Shown: piece by piece, positions 36,721 through 44,868 of the stretch
Layout: each line of letters opens with the position of its first letter
How positions within the stretch are numbered: position 1 is the stretch's first letter
Source: Lachnospiraceae bacterium
Lineage (GTDB): Bacteria; Bacillota; Clostridia; Lachnospirales; Lachnospiraceae
Length of the DNA stretch: 64,000 bases
NCBI GenBank assembly: GCA_910574715.1
Contig: CAJTCH010000001.1
Span: 62,001-126,000 of the forward strand
Direction of reading: 5' to 3'
The notes under the pieces: generated by a model
Databases searched by the model: none
Told to the model about the DNA's origin: nothing
The model's input: only the letters and a program-made list of their open reading frames with translations
Position numbers and translations under genes: made by a program

Positions 36721-38322
36721 CCTTGTTTCATTTTTCTCTACCGCTTCAATCACACAGCTATGAGTCTTCGTCTTCCTGTCATAGCTGATCCCCGCAAGCA
36801 GCAGGCTGCCCTCGTAATCCTTCAGCGCATCCACATAATTCTTATCCTTGATCTGTGCGATCGCCCCGGCAGCGGCTTTATTCCACTTAAGCTCGATGAC
36901 TACAGCCGGCTTATCCATATGCACTTTGCGGGGAATCAGGCAGATATCCGCGAATCCCCTCCCGCTTGGCAGTTCCCGGATGATCGTATAATATTCTCGG
37001 GCAAAATAGAACGCAAGATTAATGGTACAGCTAAGGGAATTCTCGTCATTATATTCAAGGATCGAGATCTCCTTGTGTGCCCGGTCGATGCCCTCCGCCA
37101 CAGCTTTGCTGTCCATCTCCCACAGCGATTCTAAAAGCTTCCGGGAAGCTTCCACGGAACGGACCACTTCATGCCAGTCCATGGTACTGATCGCGTTCAC
37201 ATACTCCTGTGACACCTCTTTATTGGGAATCGCCACGGCTTCCTCCCTGCTGTCGTAAGTCAGATATCCCAGATGTACCAATAGCGTCAGAACATCATCC
37301 TTCGATGCGAAGGTTGTCATATCATTCTCGAAGGTTCCTGTGTTGATCTGGATCTCTTCTCTTGCCAGCATCCGGACTACCGCGTCTTTTAATCCGTCCA
37401 TATCCATCTGGATATAGACCTTGAGCGCTTCATAGGTCTCCGTCCGGTTCCAGTAAGTCCCGAACCTGTGCCGGAGCATAGCCTCTACTACCGACTTGGG
37501 GTTATACATATAACGGCACAGATCCCCGTCCTTCGTATGTGTTACCAGTCTGTAGCCGTCATACCAGGCCTTCGTTTCCTCGAAACTCATCTCGTATCTT
37601 GCGCAGAGTTCCCGGACTTCATTCTCCGTGAATCCAAAATATTCTGCCAGATCCCCCGAATCTGTCATCGAATACTCTGCGAACATATTCAGCGCAGAAT
37701 GAGAACCATATTTCTTGATCGGCAAGATCCCCGTCATATAAGCCAGAGCCACATAGTCCTTATCCTTCAGCCATGCGCGAAGGAAGTCAAGATATTTTTT
37801 CTGAGAGTCCTTATCCTCCTGGTACTCACGGAAAAGACAGTCCCACTCATCGATCAGAATGACGAATGGACGCTTTGTCTTGGCAAAAATATCCTTCATT
37901 ACTTGAATCAAATTCTGCTCATCTCTGAAACGAATCTCTGTAAAACACTCTATAAGATCAAAAATAAGATACCGTGAAAGCATGGACAGCATTTCATCCA
38001 TATGATTTGTTGCACTCAAGAACTCTTGCATATTAATCTTAACGACATCATATTGATTCAAGTACTTTCTGTAAGTTTCTGTTCGGCTAATTATTAAATC
38101 ATCAAACAAGTCTGCAGAATCTTCACTCCGTCCATAATAAGCAGACAGCATATCCGCCGTCATAGATTTGCCAAACCGTCTCGGACGGCTGACGCAGATA
38201 AACTTCTGCCGGGTATTCAAGACGGCGTTCATCTTCTCAATAAAGCCCGTTTTATCTACATAAATTGCAGAATTCAAACTCTCCTGAAATCCTTTGTTCC
38301 CGGGATTCAGATAACTGCCCAT
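36715..38322 (-). CDS. AAA-ATPase-like / PD-(D/E)XK protein, copy A
   Basis: 535 residues. The N-terminal AAA-ATPase-like domain (PF09820 type) starts GSYLNPGNKGFQESLNS, has Walker A in SRPRRFGKSMT (about residue 47) and Walker B in FVILIDEWDCLF. The C-terminal PD-(D/E)XK nuclease-like domain (PF08011 type) has ADICLIPRK and VVIELKWNKAAAG. Such proteins are abundant in gut anaerobes; their biology is unknown, with defence or mobile-DNA roles only conjectured. The ATG at 38322 has GGAGG 8 nt upstream. It is nearly identical to copy B at 38869-40461 except for about 40-50 residues just before Walker B. Confidence 0.85.
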   Translation of the reverse strand: MGSYLNPGNKGFQESLNSAIYVDKTGFIEKMNAVLNTRQKFICVSRPRRFGKSMTADMLSAYYGRSEDSADLFDDLIISRTETYRKYLNQYDVVKINMQEFLSATNHMDEMLSMLSRYLIFDLIECFTEIRFRDEQNLIQVMKDIFAKTKRPFVILIDEWDCLFREYQEDKDSQKKYLDFLRAWLKDKDYVALAYMTGILPIKKYGSHSALNMFAEYSMTDSGDLAEYFGFTENEVRELCARYEMSFEETKAWYDGYRLVTHTKDGDLCRYMYNPKSVVEAMLRHRFGTYWNRTETYEALKVYIQMDMDGLKDAVVRMLAREEIQINTGTFENDMTTFASKDDVLTLLVHLGYLTYDSREEAVAIPNKEVSQEYVNAISTMDWHEVVRSVEASRKLLESLWEMDSKAVAEGIDRAHKEISILEYNDENSLSCTINLAFYFAREYYTIIRELPSGRGFADICLIPRKVHMDKPAVVIELKWNKAAAGAIAQIKDKNYVDALKDYEGSLLLAGISYDRKTKTHSCVIEAVEKNETRG

Positions 38323-38340
38323 ATGTCTCACCTCCATTAC
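36736..38340. repeat. Direct repeat A (1605 bp) of the ATPase gene
   Basis: This segment matches 38881-40479 in the same orientation. Both ends are sharp: CTCTACCGCTTCAATCACAC on the left and CCTCCATTAC on the right. The copy is 6 bp longer than its partner, which corresponds to two codons in the divergent segment. Confidence 0.9.
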
Positions 38341-38342
38341 CA

Positions 38343-38864
38343 TTACAGATATTTATTATATTTCCCTTTGGGAAATGGCTGTTCCAAACCTAAAACTTTG
38401 GGCCATAATCCTGAATCATCAATAATAAACCCCATTATCATCCCCATATGGCTGTGCAAATGCCTGAACTGTGCTAATATCAAGGTAAATTTACAATATT
38501 TACAATTCGGAGGATAATCTAATAACTCATCATCCGTCAATCCAGATAAATACAACGTTATCTTCTCTTCAATATCAGAAAAATAAGATGCTATTTCTTT
38601 TTTCGAAAGTTTTTTGTATGAAACTTTATCCAAATTATTCAAATTTGGTTCATGTATAAGAGGTTCTCGAAAATTATTATCATTTGGATTAATATACCAT
38701 AAATCCAATGAATGCAACATATGATAGACATGTTTCCAACATGGCATATCACAATACTTTTTATCCCATATTTCGTCGGGAACACATTCTATCACATTTT
38801 TCACTTCCCATAGAGCCCTCTTTGTCTGTTCTGTAATAATTTCAGTAAGGGTATGCTGTTCCAT
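38343..38864 (-). CDS. DinB-like four-helix protein
   Basis: 173 residues. The His pattern (KHVYHMLHSLDLWY early and FRHLHSHMGMIMG late) fits the metal-binding DinB/YfiT helical bundle. Members include thiol transferases and damage-induced proteins of unknown role; DinB here is not the Pol IV polymerase. The gene is clearly richer in A+T than its neighbours and fills the gap between the two copies of the ATPase gene, starting 4 nt after copy B. It may have been acquired separately. Confidence 0.72.
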   Translation of the reverse strand: MEQHTLTEIITEQTKRALWEVKNVIECVPDEIWDKKYCDMPCWKHVYHMLHSLDLWYINPNDNNFREPLIHEPNLNNLDKVSYKKLSKKEIASYFSDIEEKITLYLSGLTDDELLDYPPNCKYCKFTLILAQFRHLHSHMGMIMGFIIDDSGLWPKVLGLEQPFPKGKYNKYL

Positions 38865-38868
38865 TCTG

Positions 38869-40461
38869 TCATCTTCCTTTCTCTACCGCTTCAATCACAC
38901 AGCTATGAGTCTTCGTCTTCCTGTCATAGCTGATCCCCGCAAGCAGCAGACTGCCCTCGTAATCCTTCAGCGCATCCACATAATTCTTATCCTTGATCTC
39001 TGCGATCGCCCCGGCAGCGGCTTTATCCCACTTAAGCTCGATGACTACAGCCGGCTTATCCATATGCACTTTGCGCGGGATCAGGCAGATATCTGCGAAT
39101 CCCCTCCCGCTTGGCAGTTCCCGGATGATCGTATAATATTCCCGGGCAAAACAGAACGCAAGATTAATGGTACAGCTCAGAGAATTCTCATCATTATATT
39201 TAAGGATCGAGATCTCCTTGTGTGCCCGGTCGATGCCCTCCGCCACAGCTTCGCTGTCCATCTCCAACAGCGATTCTAAAAGCTTCCGGGAAGCTTCCAC
39301 GGAACGGATCACCTCACGCCAGTCCATGGTACTGATCGCGTTCACATACTCCTGTGACACCTCTTTATTGGGAATCGCCACGGCTTCCTCCCTGCTGTCG
39401 TAAGTCAGATATCCCAGATGTACCAATAGCGTCAGAACATCATCCTTCGATGCGAAGGTTGTCATATCATTCTCGAAGGTTCCTGTGTTGATCTGGATCT
39501 CTTCTCTTGCCAGCATCCGGACTACCGCGTCTTTTAATCCGTCCATATCCATCTGGATATAGATCTTGAGCGCTTCATAGGTCTCCGTCCGGTTCCAGTA
39601 GGTGCCGAACTTGTGCCGGAGCATGGCTTCTACTACCGACTTGGGGTTATACATATAACGGCATAGATCCCCGTCCTTCGTATGTGTTACCAGTCTGTAG
39701 CCGTCATACCAGGCCTTCGTTTCCTCGAAACTCATCTCGTATCTTGCGCAAAGTTCCCGGACTTCAATCTCCGTGAATCCAAAATATTCGGCCAAGTCCC
39801 CTGAATCTGTCATCGAATACTCGGTGAACATATTCAGCGCAGAATGAGAACCATATTTCTTGATCGGCAGGATTCCCGTCATATAAGCCAGAGCCACATA
39901 GTCCTTATCCTTCAGCCATGCGCGAAGGAAATCAAGGTATTTCTTCTGAGAGTCCTTATCTTCCTGATATTCACGGAAAAGACAGTCCCACTCATCGATC
40001 AGAATGACGAATGGACGGCATGTATAAGCGAAAATATCCTGCATTGCAAACGACAGATTATCGCCATCCACATACTCCGGATATGCGTATTTTAAACCTG
40101 CAAGGACTCTCTTCTGTAACAATCGCAGCATCTCGTCCATTTCATTCGCCGCACTGAGAAAATCCTGCATATTAATCTTAACGACATCATATTGATTCAA
40201 GTGTTTTCTGTAAGTTTCTGTTCGGCTTATCATCAAATCATCAAACAAGTCTGCGGAATCTTCACTCCGTCCATAATAAGCAGACAGCATATCCGCCGTC
40301 ATAGATTTGCCAAACCGTCTCGGACGGCTGACGCAGATAAACTTCTGCCGGGTATTCAAGACGGCGTTCATCTTCTCAATAAAGCCCGTTTTATCTACAT
40401 AAATTGCAGAATTCAAACTTTCCTGAAATCCTTTGTTCCCGGGATTCAGATAACTGCCCAT
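38869..40461 (-). CDS. AAA-ATPase-like / PD-(D/E)XK protein, copy B
   Basis: 530 residues, same domains as copy A: Walker A in SRPRRFGKSMT, Walker B in FVILIDEWDCLF and ExK in VVIELKWDKAAAG. Outside one segment the two proteins differ by scattered single residues only. Within about residues 97-146 they differ strongly: copy B has AANEMDEMLRLLQKRVLAGL where copy A has TNHMDEMLSMLSRYLIFDL, and the following stretch has no useful identity. The start has GGAGG 8 nt upstream. A tiny open frame ends in TAATG just before it. Confidence 0.85.
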   Translation of the reverse strand: MGSYLNPGNKGFQESLNSAIYVDKTGFIEKMNAVLNTRQKFICVSRPRRFGKSMTADMLSAYYGRSEDSADLFDDLMISRTETYRKHLNQYDVVKINMQDFLSAANEMDEMLRLLQKRVLAGLKYAYPEYVDGDNLSFAMQDIFAYTCRPFVILIDEWDCLFREYQEDKDSQKKYLDFLRAWLKDKDYVALAYMTGILPIKKYGSHSALNMFTEYSMTDSGDLAEYFGFTEIEVRELCARYEMSFEETKAWYDGYRLVTHTKDGDLCRYMYNPKSVVEAMLRHKFGTYWNRTETYEALKIYIQMDMDGLKDAVVRMLAREEIQINTGTFENDMTTFASKDDVLTLLVHLGYLTYDSREEAVAIPNKEVSQEYVNAISTMDWREVIRSVEASRKLLESLLEMDSEAVAEGIDRAHKEISILKYNDENSLSCTINLAFCFAREYYTIIRELPSGRGFADICLIPRKVHMDKPAVVIELKWDKAAAGAIAEIKDKNYVDALKDYEGSLLLAGISYDRKTKTHSCVIEAVEKGR

Positions 40462-40479
40462 ACGTCTCACCTCCATTAC
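38881..40479. repeat. Direct repeat B (1599 bp) of the ATPase gene
   Basis: Partner of 36736-38340. Most mismatches fall at about 40019-40171 (matching about 37880-38031 in copy A); the rest is nearly identical, including many synonymous sites. Confidence 0.9.
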
Positions 40480-40643
40480 TCCAGATACAAATTCTCACGA
40501 ATCCTCATAAGTATCAGGTCAATTCCCCGAATACTGGTCACACGAAATTTTTCCTCTAAAAGATCCTTATTCCCATGAACAACGCACCAGACAGGCTTGC
40601 ATACACATTCAGCAGTTGCCGCAGAGTCTTTGTCTGTCTTCAT
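40476..40643 (-). CDS. Possible 55-residue protein before copy B
   Basis: An open frame from ATG (40643) to TAA (40478-40476), whose stop overlaps an ATG in the TAATGGAGG before copy B. The product is not recognised; it has three Cys in ECVCKPVWCVVHG and a basic/hydrophobic tail RIRENLYLE. No ribosome site precedes the ATG, and a TATAAT overlaps it. It may be a C-terminal remnant of a longer gene or a coupling peptide. Confidence 0.3.
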   Translation of the reverse strand: MKTDKDSAATAECVCKPVWCVVHGNKDLLEEKFRVTSIRGIDLILMRIRENLYLE

Positions 40644-40734
40644 TATACTGCATTTATCTGGGAAATGGAATACAGCAACTAATAATTGCTATTTTGCACT
40701 TATCAAACTCTTTCTTCTTGTTCCGGTATGCTTT

Positions 40735-40740
40735 ATAATA
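40735..40740 (+). promoter_or_regulatory. -10 element of the XRE regulator
   Basis: TATAAT at 40735-40740, with a poor -35 (TTTCTT, 40712-40717), 50 nt before the start of the regulator. Confidence 0.35.
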
Positions 40741-40789
40741 ACAGTCAAAGCTCCCGTTGCGTCTGCGGGAGTACGGGAGGAGAATCTTC

Positions 40790-41266
40790 ATGAATACAAA
40801 GATAATATCAAGATATTTACAATTATTGCGCAAAACCAATCACTATACTCAGGATGATCTGGCAGCAAGATTGGACATATCCAGACAGGCAATATCAAAA
40901 TGGGAAACGGGAACGGCAATTCCTGATATAGAGATCTTATTAGAACTTTCCAAAATATACGGCGTTACAATCAATGATCTATTGGAACCGAAGATACAGC
41001 CGCAAAAAATTACAAATTTTGAGCAGATATCATCCATCCCGGAAATTGAATTAAGAGAAATCCTGGGACAGATCGATATCCGCTCGCTTACAATCGCGCT
41101 CATGGGTGCATCACCCAAGCTGAATCATCTGATAGAAAAATTATTTCCAGACATTGACTTCGGCGGGTTGCGTCATGCGATTGGAAGAATCCGGATCGAA
41201 GTAGTTGAAAACATGCAGAATGAAATTATTTCCTTGATTAATCTGCAGTACTACGTTTGTATATAA
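40790..41266 (+). CDS. XRE-family transcriptional regulator
   Basis: 158 residues. The helix-turn-helix is at about residues 8-62 (YTQDDLAARLDISRQAISKWETGTAIPDIEIL). The C-terminal 95 residues (SIPEIELREILGQIDIRSLTIALMG) are helical and unrecognised; they may sense a signal or dimerise. GGGAGGAG precedes the ATG at 40790. It is divergent from copy B, so it may control it, but no operator was recognised. Confidence 0.82.
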   Translation: MNTKIISRYLQLLRKTNHYTQDDLAARLDISRQAISKWETGTAIPDIEILLELSKIYGVTINDLLEPKIQPQKITNFEQISSIPEIELREILGQIDIRSLTIALMGASPKLNHLIEKLFPDIDFGGLRHAIGRIRIEVVENMQNEIISLINLQYYVCI

Positions 41267-41627
41267 ACCTTCCCCATATCTGTATAATGGAGAAGAAAAT
41301 CACTGCGGGAAGCCAGAAGTCTGGAAAGAAAGACACCGCGGGATTTCGTTGCTATATGGACAATGGAATCAAGCAATTACACAAGTATGGCCGCACACCA
41401 ATTAAAGTTCCCCATGCAGCCCAGAGTTTTAAATCTCCTTTTTTAAGCACCTTGTCAATCACTTCCAAATTTTTTTGGTGCAACGATTGGTCTAACGTGA
41501 TATGAAGGTGCTTGGGTGTGTGGCTCTTTGAGGGTAGACGTTCAGCATAATTTCAATGAATTTCTTCTATCTTATCATAAAACATCCTTAATAGACAATA
41601 TGAATTATCGAATCTCTGATCTTTCCC
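41267..41627. other. Gap with a possible coding remnant (- strand, 41352-41551)
   Basis: No intact gene is supported. On the - strand about 66 codons from 41551 to the TAG at 41352 read like protein (PKHLHITLDQSLHQKNLEV, then DKVLKKGDLKLWAAWGTLIG), but there is no start with a ribosome site, a stop lies just upstream and the family is not recognised. A + strand frame in the same place looks random. Confidence 0.3.
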
Positions 41628-42311
41628 CTACCTGCTCCAAATCACTTCCGACCTCTCTATCATATATTCGGAATCCCATTCTTTTGGCGGCGTAGAATCA
41701 TTGCAAGAATCCAGATAAGAACCTAGATCAAATTCCGCATAATAGATCCTGTCAAGCTCTGGCCAATCTCCCAAACCAACGATTCCGCTGTCATCCTGAA
41801 ACTTCTTAAATATCGATTCGATATATTTGGACCAGAGCGTTTCATAATAGCCAAAGATCATCACATCCTGTTCTTCCCCGTCTATTACCGCCATTGTATG
41901 CACAATGACCGAACCGGCAAGATTATCTCCGTGATAGCTGGCGTAGATCTGTCCGTCTTCTTCCCTGATCCGGATCTTCGTGCTGTCATACGGAATAAAG
42001 GAACTCTTCATAGTCATAAAAGCATATATCCCTATCATAACTGCAATAGCCGCTGCGACTGACAGGATCGAGACGAGGACCTTCTTTCTTAAGAATCGGC
42101 CTTTCAGCTTTTTCACTACTTCTGCATCAGAAAGCTTGATAAACCTGTTCGTTGGCAAAGTAATATTACGCCCTAAAATATCGGCTTCCATCCTGCAGGC
42201 ATCACAAGTCTCCAGATGCTCTTCTACCAGCTCTTTTGTATCATCACTGACAACATCATCCAGATATAACGGAAGAATATCCCTGATTATGTTACAACTG
42301 ATCTTTTTCAT
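41628..42311 (-). CDS. Anti-sigma factor with zinc-finger domain
   Basis: 227 residues. The N-terminal ZAS-like domain (about 1-45) has the HxxxCxxC motif HLETCDAC. A membrane segment follows at about 78-98 (VLVSILSVAAAIAVMIGIYAF), then an outer domain of about 130 residues. It should hold the adjacent ECF sigma at the membrane until a signal arrives. The ATG at 42311 overlaps the sigma gene by 20 nt, so the two are made in step. Confidence 0.85.
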   Translation of the reverse strand: MKKISCNIIRDILPLYLDDVVSDDTKELVEEHLETCDACRMEADILGRNITLPTNRFIKLSDAEVVKKLKGRFLRKKVLVSILSVAAAIAVMIGIYAFMTMKSSFIPYDSTKIRIREEDGQIYASYHGDNLAGSVIVHTMAVIDGEEQDVMIFGYYETLWSKYIESIFKKFQDDSGIVGLGDWPELDRIYYAEFDLGSYLDSCNDSTPPKEWDSEYMIERSEVIWSR

Positions 42312-42795
42312 TTTCCATCGCCTCCATATACTCATATATCCTCTTTTTCGCTCGATAATATGTAACCCTGGCCCATCCGGAGCTCTTTCCAAAAAGCATG
42401 CCTATCCTGTCAAAGGACAGCTCGCCGAACACCCGCAGACTGAATACTTCCTTGTATGGATCTTCCATAGAATGAAGGAATTGGTGGATACAGAAGGCAC
42501 TTTCTTCATCTGCTAATTGTTCTGCAAAATCGACCTGCACATCCGCCGTACTCTCCGTTAATTCCCTGTCTGCATAGATCTTCTGACGTTTGCAGTAGGT
42601 ATAATATGTATTCCTCGCAATTGTAAAGAGCCATGCCCGAATATCCCTGGAACCGTCGAAGGTGTCGATTGCTTTAAGCGCTTTCACAAATGTCTCCTGC
42701 GTTACGTCTTCCGCAACATTCTCACTGGCACACAAACTGCATAAATACAAAAAGACATCTCTGAAATAAGTCTGATAAATGTCTCCAAACTCCAC
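42292..42795 (-). CDS. ECF-type RNA polymerase sigma factor
   Basis: 167 residues. Region 2 is at about 10-75 (YLCSLCASENVAEDVTQETFVKALKAIDTF, AWLFTIARNTYYTYCKR) and region 4 at about 110-160 (PYKEVFSLRVFGELSFDRIGMLF). The start is a GTG at 42795, 8 nt after AAGGAGG; codons upstream overlap the ribosome site. The target genes are unknown; the sigma may act on its own promoter. Confidence 0.88.
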   Translation of the reverse strand: MEFGDIYQTYFRDVFLYLCSLCASENVAEDVTQETFVKALKAIDTFDGSRDIRAWLFTIARNTYYTYCKRQKIYADRELTESTADVQVDFAEQLADEESAFCIHQFLHSMEDPYKEVFSLRVFGELSFDRIGMLFGKSSGWARVTYYRAKKRIYEYMEAMENEKDQL

Positions 42796-42839
42796 CCTCT
42801 TCACCTCCTTCACTCTATTAACTACTGAAACTGAAAAAT

Positions 42840-42845
42840 GTTACA
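42840..42845 (-). promoter_or_regulatory. Possible ECF-type -35 upstream of the sigma gene
   Basis: TGTAAC followed by ATTTTT on the - strand, about 45 nt before the sigma start. TGTAAC/TGAAAC followed by T-rich sequence is typical of autoregulated ECF promoters. The matching -10 is not clear. Confidence 0.3.
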
Positions 42846-42952
42846 AAAATAATAATATAAATCGAAAAACTCCATCAAACCAGAAAGTAGATGGAGTTCT
42901 CTTATATTCTTACTGCTTTTTACTTAATTTGCTGACACATATAAGCCACATT

Positions 42953-43138
42953 CTAACAACTGTTGCCGTCTTCGTTCCCGAATGAGCAGCATGTCACTAA
43001 TTTTTCCAATTCCGGAATTGCCTGGCCGCTCTCCCATTTTGAAATAGACTGCCTCGAAACATTCAGTTTTTCGGCTAACTGCTCCTGTGTCAGATTGTTC
43101 GCCTTCCGTAATGTTAATAACTTTTCTGTAAAATCCAT
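42953..43138 (-). pseudogene. Truncated XRE-type HTH regulator
   Basis: 61 residues. The helix-turn-helix ([39 protein letters not shown]) is complete and well conserved, but the protein then runs into [12 protein letters not shown] and stops, where intact relatives continue with a C-terminal domain. A frameshift or deletion after LEKLVT is likely. It could still make a small DNA-binding peptide. Confidence 0.6.
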
Positions 43139-43260
43139 ATGCTACGTGAGCAGTTTCTAATCATTTTTACGATGATGGGCCAATTCAACAAGATACTCCG
43201 TTGTTCCTTCCTCATATTTTCTCCCACCTGTTCATGCTGTAACTCCGCTTTTTTTATGCA

Positions 43261-43560
43261 TTAAACAACCGCTTCGATCAATTTCTTATTTCCCAGAATT
43301 ATTTCCTTTACACCAATCTCTTTTTTCTTATTGAAATTAAAACTAAGCATATATCCTTTTCTTAAGCCAAAATAATCAAGATATCCCAAAAGCTGCTTTT
43401 CGCCTCTTTCATTATATGCATTCCCATGCCATATCTTCAACTCACAGATATGCTGTTCTCCGCGATAATCAATCACCAGATCCATTCTCTCCTGATTTCT
43501 CGTCGTTGATTCTACATAACAATTACCCGTTCCATTGATGATTGGCTTCAAAAAGAGCAT
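43261..43560 (-). pseudogene. PD-(D/E)XK nuclease part of the split ATPase/nuclease gene
   Basis: 99 residues with the nuclease-like core MDLVIDYRGEQHICELKIWHG (Asp, then ExK) and FNFNKKKEIGVKEIILGNKK. This sequence is normally the C-terminal end of the ATPase encoded just upstream; here it is in the -1 frame relative to that gene and overlaps its end by 13 nt. An ATG at 43560 could allow separate translation, but there is no ribosome site. A 1-nt change in the AAAAA run (43550-43554) would join the two. Confidence 0.65.
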
Positions 43561-44846
43561 GAAATATCTCCTTCCTCTTCAAGAAATGTCTCTCCCCTGT
43601 CACCATACAAATAGTCAAACGTCTCTACAAACTTTTCGAGCACACGCCCGACATCTAAATGTCCGTCAACAATAAACTGATTTTTCTCCCTCGAGCCTTC
43701 TGTATAGATATCACTGTTCTGCTCTCCATAATTTGACAAGAATCTATTATACAAACGGGTCTCAAATATCCTGTTTGCAATCTGTACCATAGAATTATGA
43801 ACTTCTAGAAAACCAAACATCCTTGCATTTCTGACAATAGGATCGTCTGCATCATATGCAATGGACTGACCTTGAAAAAGATGACGCGAGATGACGGCTT
43901 TCAATTCCGGAAATTGATACAGTTTGTTTATCAATGAATCAAACAAAGGGTTATTTTCTTCCAATAGCATCTTTACCGCAGACAAACATCCCGCCTTTGT
44001 CCATATATTGCTTCTATCTTCCGATCCCATCGCCCTTGCAATCCGTTCATCCATTAATTTACAGAGCCGTGACACCAGATAAGGATAACCAGATGTATAG
44101 TCATAGAGTAGGTTCGCAATCTCAGCCAGATCCATGCCGGTATGATGGTCCATCTCATATTGCTCAAGCATTCCAACGATATCTTTACTTGAAAAACTCA
44201 TATCCACAAGGAAATCTGCCGCAACATTCCATGGACTATTTTCCTTATAGATTTCATCTGGACGAATCTTTCCTCTGATACTGCGCACATCATAGACTCC
44301 TGCAAGAATTACGGACTGGAATGTGCGTATTCTTCTTCTCTTCAAATAGCATGCCCTAAGCTGTGCCAGAAAATCGACAAACACTTGATTATTTGCAGCA
44401 GTATCTACCTCATCAATAATCAGGACAATTCTCTTTTCAGACTCTTTGCACCAGCTCTTCATAACTTTGAAAAGTGCTTGAAGCGAATTAATCTGCGCTG
44501 ATCGATCTGCAAAAGCTGAGAGTTTCTCTTCAATACCCTCCGAAAATTCATCGACCAGATCCAACAATTCTTCTGAAAAAGCTGCAACAAACGACTGCTC
44601 ACTTTCAAACGCCAGAGAACTCATAGTCTGAAAATCCAAGTACACGACCTCATATTCATCCTTCAAATAATCTGTCAGGGCAAATAATATCGTAGTCTTG
44701 CCATATTGTCTGGCACGATTAACCGTAAAATACTTTTCGGTATCTATCATATCTTTTATTTCTTCTAAGCGGCTGGATATATCAACCATATAATGTAACT
44801 CCGGATCACAATATCCATCTGAATTAAACGTCTTATTCATTCTCAT
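43548..44846 (-). CDS. AAA-ATPase-like protein, C-terminus lost by frameshift
   Basis: 432 residues. Walker A is NRARQYGKTTIL near residue 46 and Walker B is RIVLIIDEVDT. The domain resembles the AAA-like ATPases linked to PD-(D/E)XK ends in gut Firmicutes, a different subfamily from copies A and B. It stops with EEEGDISCSF at a T5 run on the coding strand where the frame changes to the nuclease part. AAGG lies before the ATG at 44846; an ATG at 44840 is also possible. Confidence 0.75.
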   Translation of the reverse strand: MRMNKTFNSDGYCDPELHYMVDISSRLEEIKDMIDTEKYFTVNRARQYGKTTILFALTDYLKDEYEVVYLDFQTMSSLAFESEQSFVAAFSEELLDLVDEFSEGIEEKLSAFADRSAQINSLQALFKVMKSWCKESEKRIVLIIDEVDTAANNQVFVDFLAQLRACYLKRRRIRTFQSVILAGVYDVRSIRGKIRPDEIYKENSPWNVAADFLVDMSFSSKDIVGMLEQYEMDHHTGMDLAEIANLLYDYTSGYPYLVSRLCKLMDERIARAMGSEDRSNIWTKAGCLSAVKMLLEENNPLFDSLINKLYQFPELKAVISRHLFQGQSIAYDADDPIVRNARMFGFLEVHNSMVQIANRIFETRLYNRFLSNYGEQNSDIYTEGSREKNQFIVDGHLDVGRVLEKFVETFDYLYGDRGETFLEEEGDISCSF

Positions 44847-44868
44847 CACAACCTTAAAATCTGAATCT

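Noticed and set aside
38343-38864. DinB-like gene as DNA polymerase IV
   Set aside because: The protein is only 173 residues with a His-pattern helical bundle; it has no polymerase motifs.
36736-40479. The direct repeats as an insertion sequence or composite transposon
   Set aside because: The repeats are the ATPase genes themselves; there is no transposase, terminal inverted repeat or target duplication.
41257-41505. + strand frame after the XRE regulator
   Set aside because: No ribosome site, odd composition and no family; the opposite strand looks more protein-like.
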